A stretch of 64,000 bases of DNA from Obelidium mucronatum (lineage: Eukaryota; Chytridiomycota; Chytridiomycetes; Chytridiales; Chytriomycetaceae). The notes under the pieces were generated by a model. The model was given only the letters and a program-made list of their open reading frames with translations. It was not told the origin of the DNA and ran no database searches. Made by a program: the position numbers and the translations under genes. Location: assembly GCA_025765595.1 (NCBI GenBank), contig JAIVFH010000028.1, positions 276,047-340,046 of the forward strand. The letters run 5' to 3'. How positions within the stretch are numbered: the stretch's first letter is position 1; each line of letters begins with the position of its first letter. Positions 34,954-43,715 of this stretch are shown here, in pieces.

Positions 34954-35118
34954 TCATTTGAATAGTTTGGCAATTATGGATTTGATTCCACTGGTAGAAG
35001 AAGTGGAGTCATTTGTCTTGGTCCTTGGAACAGAAAGTTGGGTGACTTCTTGACCAGCCTTGGGAATAAAGACGTGGTCCTTTGGGGCCAAGGAAGCAAC
35101 GACACTTGGTGAGAGCAT
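34954..35118 (-). CDS. Small SPSVVAS-family protein (type A)
   Basis: 54 aa: MLSPSVVASLAPKDHVFIPK, then GQEVTQLSVPRTKTNDSTSS and a C-terminal amphipathic end SIIAKLFK. The start was chosen where homology with the paralogue at 52.5 kb begins; upstream in-frame sequence is promoter. The two A-type copies are 54 aa each and differ at few positions. No signal peptide or TM. Function unknown. Only 530 bp from a B-type copy, an arrangement repeated at 52.5-53.4 kb. Confidence 0.7.
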   Translation of the reverse strand: MLSPSVVASLAPKDHVFIPKAGQEVTQLSVPRTKTNDSTSSTSGIKSIIAKLFK

Positions 35119-35180
35119 TTTAAATTCTAAAGGTTTTTTGTTTTGTAAGTACACTTCCCAGATCCGGAAGGGGCCGATGA

Positions 35181-35188
35181 CTTTTATG
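35181..35188 (-). promoter_or_regulatory. TATA-like box of small-protein gene (type A)
   Basis: CATAAAAG on the minus strand, about 63 bases upstream of ATG 35118. Upstream sequence with CACAGTATTGGACTTGAC (35230-35250) is shared with the 52.5-kb copy. Confidence 0.55.
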
Positions 35189-35647
35189 CATTTCCACACC
35201 GTTTTTGAACCTTCAAAGTTTCAGAGTTGTGGTCAAGTCCAATACTGTGACAAATGAAACGTGGCACGTAGAACTCTTTCCCCGAGTTCGATATGGGTGG
35301 TTTCTTTTGATTCACTGCAATCATTTCTCACACGCCGTTCACAGAACAATTCTTCCGGCCATCTTCCAGCTTTTTTTTTGCCTTCATTCAAAGCAGAACC
35401 GATATCATTCTGATTCATCCATCTTCTGCTTTAAATGTTTCAGCATGTTGTTTGTTTGACGAAAGGGTGCCACTCAACAAAATAAGAGACTCATTCACGA
35501 AATACGAAGTTCTTTTAAAATAGATTCTTTATTTTTTTGGTACTTATATAATATGCACAACGCAAGGCTTAAATATCATTATATTGATGCAAGAGAAGGA
35601 TAGATATCAATCAAGTGGCTCATTCGATGTGTATCCACAATGAGTGA

Positions 35648-35822
35648 CTATTTAAAGAGATTTTTCACAGAAGCCTTGAATGACTCGATGCTATTTTTTG
35701 AGCTTGTCGAGTCGTTGGTGTTTGTTCGTGGAACTGGAAGGCCGAAACACGTCTTGGCCGGTCTTGGGGACAAAGACGTGGTCTTTGGGAACCATAGAGG
35801 CGACTACGCTGGGAGAGAACAT
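35648..35822 (-). pseudogene. Small SPSVVAS-family gene (type B) with frameshift
   Basis: ATG 35822 begins MFSPSVVASMVPKDHVFVPK. One extra T near 35746 (GTGTTT versus GTGTT in the other copies) shifts the frame at GQDVF, giving a 43-aa product ending KLKK. Downstream DNA still encodes the normal SIESFKA end in another frame. Nearly identical to the copies at 14.8 and 53.3 kb. The break may be an assembly error. Confidence 0.62.
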
Positions 35823-35883
35823 TCTGACTATTTTGGTTGTTGTTGTTTGCTTTGATGAAGGGAACCTTGTGCAAGAGTCACTT

Positions 35884-35892
35884 CCTTTTATG
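35884..35892 (-). promoter_or_regulatory. TATA-like box of small-protein gene (type B)
   Basis: CATAAAAGG on the minus strand, about 62 bases upstream of ATG 35822, in the same context as at 14.69 and 53.43 kb. Confidence 0.55.
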
Positions 35893-35994
35893 CTTGTTTT
35901 GAAGGAGTTGAACCTTACATTTCAAACTGTGGCAAAGTCACCTCGACACACGGCGACTCAACCTGTCGATTTAACTGGAATCATCGACGCGACC

Positions 35995-36610
35995 AAGTAT
36001 TAAGTATATATTAGCGTTACCCATTTTAGACAAATACTTGCAAGACTTGTGGCTCATCCCAACTGGTGTTGTATAAGATAAGCTCCTTCAATTCGATCCA
36101 AAACGATATTGGTTGCTTTTAAATGCAAATTCGCGACAGCCGTCACTCTTCCATTCGCTTTTATTGGAATAATGTGTAGCCTGCCACAAATTCAAAAAGT
36201 AATCCTCAACATTTATCCAATGAAAACGTTACATCGCTTTTGATCAGTGGATCTATTGTGATTGGTGGGTGGCTCATATGAACCCGCTTTGTCCTATTTT
36301 TCTGTATACTTCAACTTACAGTCCTATATTATTTATCCGATGTGGCCGAAGTTAGATAGACTTATATGCGCTTCGGAAAAAGGTTTACCAGTTTTGACCA
36401 AAACAGGTAGCAGCCAAGGCCATCCGCTTTGACCCGTGTTTTAGAAAAAAAAAAAAAAAAATAGCGGCGCCATCAATCTCAAAACTCAAGAAAGGTGTGC
36501 TTTATGAGATTGGCACAGATTCAGATACGGTATCATAAGAGAAAAGAACAAATAAAATGCTGTCCTTGTTGTGACTGGGCCACGCATCCATGTGAATGTT
36601 CGACTTTTTA
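35995..36610. other. Gene-poor spacer
   Basis: About 600 bases of mixed AT-rich sequence without a supportable ORF. A poly-A run sits near 36447-36463. The block homologous to the 53-kb duplicate ends near 35980. Confidence 0.4.
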
Positions 36611-36616
36611 CAAGCA

Positions 36617-36624
36617 TATAAAAA
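36617..36624 (+). promoter_or_regulatory. TATA box of 83-aa small-protein gene
   Basis: TATAAAAA 52 bases upstream of ATG 36676, on the + strand. Same distance class as in the other family members. Confidence 0.6.
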
Positions 36625-36675
36625 TAACTCCGTCCATTCAAACAACCAAAAAAAAGATTCCACCAAAAAAACCAA

Positions 36676-36927
36676 ATGAGTTCAAACAGCAAATCCCCCA
36701 GCGTTCTTGGAACAATGGCACCAAAGACCCATGCCTTCATTCCACAAAACGGCCAAGATCTCATTGGACTCCCAGTCCCAAGAACAAGCACCAAAGATTC
36801 TACTGCGTCTAAAAGTAGTATCAAGTCCTTCAGGGTGCTTTCTCTTGGTTCGCGTTCCGAGTCGCAAGGATCCAGCCATGGTGGCAATGTCAAGGCCTTC
36901 TTTGGCAAAATATTCAAGAAGGAATAG
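36676..36927 (+). CDS. Small SPSVVAS-family protein, long form
   Basis: 83 aa: MSSNSKSPSVLGTMAPKTHA, FIPQNGQDLIGLPVPRTSTK, DSTASKSSIKSF. It shares the S-P-S-V ... P-K-x-H-x-F-I-P ... L-P-V-P-R-T-x-T-x-D-S-T pattern with the 54-57-aa copies. It has an extra Ser/Gly/His-rich insert before a basic end (KAFFGKIFKKE). The frame is intact and on the opposite strand to its neighbours. Function unknown. Confidence 0.68.
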   Translation: MSSNSKSPSVLGTMAPKTHAFIPQNGQDLIGLPVPRTSTKDSTASKSSIKSFRVLSLGSRSESQGSSHGGNVKAFFGKIFKKE

Positions 36928-37197
36928 ATCGTGCCTGACGTATACATACCCCTTAAATACCACACCCCTTATATTTTCTTTTGGCCCTTATTCATTCTTC
37001 CCACTTCGACACGAACTACAAATAAACTGAACAAAGCAGAATGCTTCAGTGCCAAACTGTGTTACCAGAATCAAAACAACTATATTTTTTTTACTTTCGC
37101 GTGTGACCAAAAAACTTCTACGAGAACAAGGAAAAAATGACAGTAAAGAAGGAAGGAACAGTCTCCTCCCTACTCCGTTTGAAATTTTCAAGGCCTC

Positions 37198-39992
37198 TCA
37201 CTCATTCTTACGCGACAATGAAGCTCTCACTTGCGCATTAACAGTCTCGTACACTGACTTCCCACCAGTCTTGACAGCGTGAGCATGCCCATGCCACATG
37301 TTCTTTGGCTCACGACCCCTCTCCTCCTGCTGGTGCTCCTTCTTCATCCTATCAAACGGCTTGAGAAGATCCTTGGTCCAACCATGCCAGTAATCGACAT
37401 TGGTACGGACTTCGATATCCTTATCATTGTGATCCCTCGCAATAATCAACTTCAAAGTCTCTGTGATTGTCTTGCTTGGGTCCGACGGATCAGGAACATC
37501 ACGTTCCGTAAAGAGGAAATATCTCGATGTGAGTACTGAAGAGTGGGCTTGGAGTTCTTCCCGTTTTGTATGCCAACCCACGTGTTTGAGCAAAAAGTGA
37601 CGTTCTTGGTCGCTTAGTTTCTCGTCCGTGTCAATGATTAGGTATGCAAACTGGATTGCCCAGTATCGTTTTGAGTCTCCTACTACTTCCTTGAAGGTTT
37701 CGACTAGTTTGGCGATGAAGACGTTGATGAAGAAGGACCATGACGACGAATCCGTAGAGAACAAAGAGGAATCCAGTGAATCCAGGGAGTTTGGATTCTC
37801 GCCAGTGTTCACGGTTGGCTTGGGCGTAAATGTAACGAGTTGTCCAGAGTACGGCTCCACCGTAGGTGTTCCAATCGTAAGCGGGGTGGTGTTCGCCTTG
37901 AGTCTCGTATGGAATTTCGTTCATTTGGAGGAAGTAGGCGGCGGCGAAACCGGCGGTCAGAGGAATGTAGAGGGCGAGCCATTGCATCAAGTCTTCAGTT
38001 AGAATCTTCTTGAATACAACAACCAATGGACCGACAGACTTGAATCCTTTGGAGAAGTTGAGTAGATAAACCCAGCCAAGAATTGCAGCGAACGCCAAGA
38101 TGATATTTTCAGTGTCAAGAAGGTAGAACCATCGCTCGTGATCAACCGCTGCGGCGATTGCGAAACGGAAGATTGGGATGGTAAGAACAAGACCGGCAAA
38201 TGACCACTGAATAACGTTCTCCCCAGCACCATAACCGACAAAGTATCCAAGTCCTTGAGTGAAGAACTCCTTGAATTCTCCACCAACAAGAGCAACAACA
38301 CCGAAAACAGAGATTACTTCGAAAACCAAACGCACAATTGGATAACTGTTTCCAGTGTATGCCCCAGAAAAGTACTTGCGACGGTCTTCAAACAGGTACG
38401 GCTGCAAAGCAATGGCCACAGTGAAACACAGAATCAGGAGAACAGTTAAGAGGAAACGCGAAAGGAATCGTTTTCGGGCGTATAAGGCCCACTTGACGTT
38501 CAAGAGAGGCCTCAAACAAGGGGTGGGTGATAATGTCCTTGTCTTCACGGTCTGCTGCAATTTCAATGGCAGACTTGGAAACTCGACTACTGCTGAGCAC
38601 TCTGCCTGTTTTTGGATCGACAACTTCCTTGTGAGGTTGAATTGGGTCAAGATCGTCGATACAAACACGGTAGTGTCGAACGGTTACCAAACTAAAAAAA
38701 AAACGCAATCAGATCAATCTCATAAAACCAAGAACAAAAATTGATAAATTTTCCCCTCACCTCCCACTCGAGCTCCTTGATTGTGTCAATAATGTTGGCG
38801 TGACCTCGAGCAACACCCAATTGGAATGGAGTCAAGTTGTCCTTGTTTCTCGCCTTCATCAAGTCAATGCCAGAATTTCCGTTTTCGAGAGCGACTCTGT
38901 TTCTGTTTTTGATGTAGTTGAAAACTTCAATTTCAAAGTGACCATAGTAGGCCATGATGTGAAGAACGTTGTTTCCTGAAAAAAAAAGAACAAAAGCTCA
39001 GCCACAACAACAATTGAAGAAAAAGATGTATTAAGTCCGAAGGAAGTACAAAGGTACGCACCATAAATGTCAACAGCAGTCAAGTCAGCAGGATCGTGTT
39101 CATTCTCAACCAAGTAACGAAGAATCTTGTTCTTGTGAGTAGAAGCAGCGAATTGAAGAATAGTTTGTCCATAGTACAAACATCCTTGATCTTCGTCCTT
39201 CAAGAATTCAGAACCAGTGACAAGGGGACCAGTTGACTTTAGGCACTATTGTATAAAAAGTTAAAAATTTAATCAAATTTGCAGGGTTCAATAGCAGTTT
39301 TTAGGGATCATCTCAAGCTCAATGCACCCCGACCCTCCAGTTCTAACAACCTAAACTCCTCAAATACAGAAAAAAACCAACACAATAACTTACCCATGTT
39401 CAACAAGATACTTTACAATCTCCACATCCCCAATCTCCGAATTGACAACCGCAATATGCAACGCCGTTTCTCCAAAGTACTTGTGTTTCAAGTAGATTTC
39501 ATTCACAAGCGACGGGAAAGTTTCGACGATCCAAAAGATCATTTCCTTGTGTTTTCTGAGCACTGCAATGTGCAGCAGTGTTTCACCTTCACCGCCACGT
39601 TCGCATTCGCCACGGAAGCCAAGTACTTCGCCGTCGAAAATGAATTGCTGTGTGGCGTACTTCTTGACTGGGGTTTGTTTGTGTAGGAGTGTTTTTGGCA
39701 TGGTTTAGATCACTACACACACTCCCACTCGCCTAGGATCACAATCACCTGTCGGCAGATCGCCGTCAAAAGCGGCTTCCCACATGCCCCCATCGCTAAA
39801 CAGTGCAATCTGGTTTGTGTTGACCAGGAACGTGTTTGAAGAGCCAAACTGTCTGAAGGTTGTTGGGGTCCCTGGCTTGCTCTGCGGCAGTGTCTCTCTG
39901 ACCACTTCGCCGAGCGCAATGCTCTCGGTGGATGCTCGTCCGATGGCGCGGGAGCTCTGGTTGAACTTCCACTGGTTCTGCGGACGGGACAT
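37198..39992 (-). CDS. Ankyrin-repeat TRP-like cation channel, copy 1
   Basis: ATG 39992 (MSRPQNQWKFNQSSRAIGRA). Ankyrin-type repeats lie in exons 39700-39000 and 38950-38760: GETLLHIAVLRKHKEMIFWI, YFGETALHIAVVN, YYGQTILQFAAST, LTPFQLGVARGH. A linker follows (CIDDLDPIQPHK), then KWALYARKRFLSRF and six membrane segments (38440-37730), with the pore-proximal part YDWNTYGGAVLWTTRYIYAQ between TM5 and TM6. The cytosolic tail has the conserved WHGWTKDLLKPFDRMKK. Organisation resembles TRPV-like channels. Single-base frame shifts are seen near 38503 and 37735, both in blocks conserved with copy 2. Probably a plasma-membrane or vacuolar cation channel; gating is unknown. Confidence 0.82.
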
Positions 39993-40162
39993 TTTGTGTT
40001 GGTTTGTGGATCAAATTGGTTGTTTTACAAGTGCGATTGGAAAACCAGAAAAAGTGTCTACTCAGAGTCTTCACAACAAACTACAAAAGAAAACAGAGAA
40101 AGGAAGGAAAAGCAAACTAAAAAAAAACACAACGGTTTAAAAAAAAACAAAAGAGCACTCTT

Positions 40163-43100
40163 CTAACTGTAGTGAGTATCAACATGCTCGTGCTCCTTCA
40201 GCCCCAAGTTATCACCCACCCGCTTTCTCATAACACGGTTAATCTTTTGGTACAAAGTACTGCGGTTAACATCATGAGTCTGACGAATCGGGTGCTTCTT
40301 CCACCACCCAGCGTCCAACTTCTCCTCACCACCAGTCCAAAGCACTCTCAACAAGTCTCTGCTCCATCCATGCCAGTGGTTGCGATCCGTGCGGATTTCG
40401 ATATCTTTTCCGTGAATGTCTTTGGCAACCACGAGTTTCACTGTTTCAGTCTTTGTGCGCTTCTTTTTCGTGATTGGGTCGATAGTGACAGTGTCGCGCT
40501 CTGTAAAGACAAAGTATCGGGATGCAGTGAATTTGTTTTGCTTCTTTTTTGGTGCGGCGGTCTTTTCTGACGCTGTTGTTGTTGGGTCCAGTTCTTGTTC
40601 TCTATCGGCTTCTTCTTGGGTCCAACCCAAGTGTGTCAAAATGTGTTTATGGGTTCGGTCGCTCATGGATTCGTCCATTTCTGTTGTTTTTTGGAATGGA
40701 TGTGTGAGCAAAGCAATTTTTAAGGATACAAGAAGAAGAAGAAGAAGTAGAAACAAAAAAAGTGAACACTCAACGAATAAGCAAAGACGCAAACTGGATT
40801 CTCCAAACTCTCTTGGCATCAGACGCAATAGAAACCAAAGTCTCAGCCAACATGGCAATCAAGACGTTAAAGAGTACAAGAACCGTAACAAAAGCGTACA
40901 ACATGTACAAGAACTCTGTGAATGCAGGAATACGAGCTTCACGGAAGTCTTCGAATTCTTCTTGAGCCACAAAAATGAATCTTTTTTTTTTCGATGAAAA
41001 TTTTTTTTTGGTTAGTTGAATGGCAAGCCACCCAATACGACCAAAAAAAAAACGCACCGAATAGTCCACAAAAGAGCACCAGCAAAGTTGTTCCAATCGT
41101 AGACTGGAGCAGCGCCATTGGCAGACTCGAAAGGAACGTTTTGCATTTGCAAAAAGAGACCACAGGCGAAACCGACAGTCAGAACTGAATACAAGGTCAT
41201 CCAAGCAAAGAAATCTTCAAACATCATGCGTCTGAAAATAAGCAAAAGAGGACCCAATGCTGTTTTTGAAAAGAGTTGAGATGGTTAAATAAAAAACATT
41301 TAAACAAACAAGCTACAATATATATATATATATAATATATATATATACGTACTCTCAAATCCTTTGGCAAATTCAAGAATGTAGAACCATCCCCAGATGG
41401 CACCAAATCCAAAAACAACATTCTCAGCATTCGCAACAATCTCGTACTTGTCATGTCCCAGAATAGCAGCCAGACCCCAGCGCAATACAGGAATCAACCA
41501 AATAAAGACAGCAAACATCCATTGAACAGTGTTTTCAGCCGCACCGTATCCACGAAAGTAACCACCACCTTGAACACGAAGTTCCGCAAATTCAGCACTG
41601 ACAAGAATGATTGTTCCAATGACCGAAGACAGTTCAAAGACACCTCGCAGAATCGGGTGACGGTTTTCATCAGAAATAGAGTAGTTTCTGCGGTCATCCA
41701 ACGAATTGGGTTGCAACGCAATCGTAAAAGTAACGCAAATAACCAAAAAGAAGGTCAACGCCATTCTCCACAGGAACCGACTGCGTCCGTAGAGAGCCCA
41801 CTTGATCTTCAAGAGCGATTCCATCAATGGATGAGAAAGGATTTCCTTGTCTCCGTTTTCAACAGCGATTTCAATTGCGGATTTGGAGAATCGTTCGAGA
41901 GACTTGTTACCGTCCTTGAGCTTCTCGGCAAAGGATTCCGCCTTGTCCGTGTGTGGCTGCAATGGATCCAAATCATCCAGACAGATTCTGTATTGACGCA
42001 CCATACCGAATTCCCAAATGATGTCCTTCATTGCTTCCAAGGCTTTGACGTGGCCTCGAGAGATTCCGAGTTGGTATGCAGTCAAGTGCTCCTTGTTTCT
42101 GGCTTTGGAAATGTCGACTGGGATGGGGATTTTTCCGTTGGAGCGGGACGCGTTGCGGATGTCGATTTCGTTGCGTTTTTTGAGGTAGTTGAAGAGTTTC
42201 ATGTCAAAGTTTCCGTGGTATGCCATGACGTGAAGGACGTTGTTTCCTGTTTGTAGTAAGTATGGGTTGTTTAGAAGGGGTCACCGAAGGTGGAAGATGG
42301 TTTTGTACGAGGTAATTATGTGGCGAATGTGTAAGTAAGAAGAAAAGAAATACACTACCTTCGGTAGTGTTGAACGTGGTGATGGACCGCCTTCGGTGGT
42401 GATATACCGCCTCCGGCGGTGGGACCCGCCTACGGCGGTAAGATCTCGCCTTCGGCAAGCAATACAAAAAAAAAAAAAAAAAGAAATACACCACACCACC
42501 TTCGGTGGTGCTGTACCACCTTCGGTGGTGATGTACCACCTTCGGTGGTAATGTACCACCTTTGGTGGTGATATACCGCCTCCGGCGGTGGGACCCGCCT
42601 ACGGCGGTAAGATCTCGCCGAAGGCGAGCAATACAAAAAAAAAAAAAAACAAACCGTATAAATCCACCAGAGTAACATCAGCACCATTCTCAACCAAATA
42701 CTTTACAGCCTCAAATTTGCCATTTGCGGCAGCAAATTGCAAAATAGTCTGACCATAATACAAGATACCCTTATCTTCATCCTTCAAGAATTCGGTACCA
42801 GAAACGAAAGGTTCATTAATGAGGGCACCATTTTCGACCAAGAGTTTAACCAGAGAGATATCATCCTTGTCATGGTCAGTACCCGCATTGACTACGGCAA
42901 CATGCAAAGCGGTTTCACCGTAGTAACTGTATAGATGGAGAGAGTGTTTCAGTAAGTGTGTGTGATTGAATGAAAATTTTCAAGAAACAAGACACCAAAT
43001 TGGATTGGAAGGAAGCGGACAGATGAACGCAGATACGAAAAAGAGAAAGAAAGAATAAGAAAGAAAGAATAAGAAAGAAAGACTACCGGTGTCGCAAGTA

Positions 43101-43538
43101 CGTCTCGTTGACCAGCGACGGGAAGCGACCCACGATCCAGCGCACCAGGTCGGCGTGCTTGCGCAGAACCGCCAAGTGCAGGATAGTTTCGCCCTCGGCG
43201 CCGCGCTCAAACTCGCCGCGCGTGGCGCCCGGGCTCGACCCGAACGGCTCTTCGGCAAAGCGCCTTAGGGCGTCCAGACTGCCCTCCCACGTGGCCTGCC
43301 ACAGCCCGCCGTCCGCGAAGAGATTGATTTGGTGCCGCGTGTCGCCGCCGCCGGAAACGTTGCTGAGCGACCGCTGCTCGTCGTGCGCGTGCGGCACTGC
43401 GAGGCCCTGCTGCCGGAAGTACGCCAGGTCGCCGTCGCCGTCGCCGTCTTCGTTCGACGCCGCATTCGACCCGCGGTGCTCCCGCTCGACGATGCGGTTG
43501 AAGTTGGCATCGAGCCGCTCCACGTCTTCGCTCGACAT
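40163..43538 (-). CDS. Ankyrin-repeat TRP-like cation channel, copy 2
   Basis: Tandem paralogue of copy 1, ending 170 bp from it. ATG 43538 (MSSEDVERLDANFNRIVERE), a GD repeat from a GTCGCC run, then ankyrin units (GETILHLAVLRKHADLVRWI, YGETALHVAVVNAG, YYGQTILQFAAANGKFEAVK, LTAYQLGISRGH) and CLDDLDPLQPH. KIKWALYGRSRFLWRM and six TM segments follow, then a pore-side block YDWNNFAGALLWTI. After the last TM (YAFVTVLVLFNVLIAML) comes a tail with HWHGWSRDLLRVLW. At least seven introns. One intron of about 400 nt (42245-42650) is filled by GNA hairpins, and another (41283-41350) holds an AT run. No frame break is seen. It reads head-to-head with ARMC2 across 177 bp. Confidence 0.84.
41328..41352. 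repeat. AT dinucleotide microsatellite in channel intron
   Basis: (AT)n run with one interruption inside an intron of channel copy 2. Confidence 0.85.
42282..42628 (-). repeat. Array of about 13 intronic GNA-loop palindromes in channel copy 2
   Basis: Palindromes at 42282-42292, 42352-42370 (8-bp stem ACACTACC/GGTAGTGT), 42386-42400, 42406-42420, 42426-42438, 42446-42457, 42494-42510, 42515-42529, 42534-42550, 42555-42569, 42575-42589, 42595-42607 and 42614-42628. Stems alternate ACCGCC and ACCACC with matching arms. Transcript-strand loops are GAA, GGA or GTA, except AAA at 42555 and the two end elements (42282, 42614), which read TTC. The order CTCGCC-GCCTAC-GCCTCC occurs twice (42406-42457 and 42575-42628), matching the module in ARMC2 intron 1 in inverse orientation. 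Confidence 0.9.
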
Positions 43539-43715
43539 TCGTTTTTTGTTGTTTGTTGTTTGACTTTGTTGTTTCCAGCAAATCTCCACTTTGCACTCGG
43601 ATTCTGGGACAGAGTTCTAATGCATCAATCATGGATCTACCTTGACCATTCAAATCATTTGATTCCTTGACTGCTGAAAAAAATATAGATTAGTTCTGAA
43701 CTGACAATTCTATAA
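43539..43715. promoter_or_regulatory. Shared divergent promoter region, channel copy 2 / ARMC2
   Basis: 177 bases separate the two divergent start codons, so both transcripts must initiate here. No TATA box is obvious. A bidirectional promoter is inferred from geometry only. Confidence 0.5.

Noticed and set aside
36440..36470. Poly-A run as retroposed-gene tail
   Set aside because: No target-site duplication or ORF precedes it; homopolymers of this length are common in the window.
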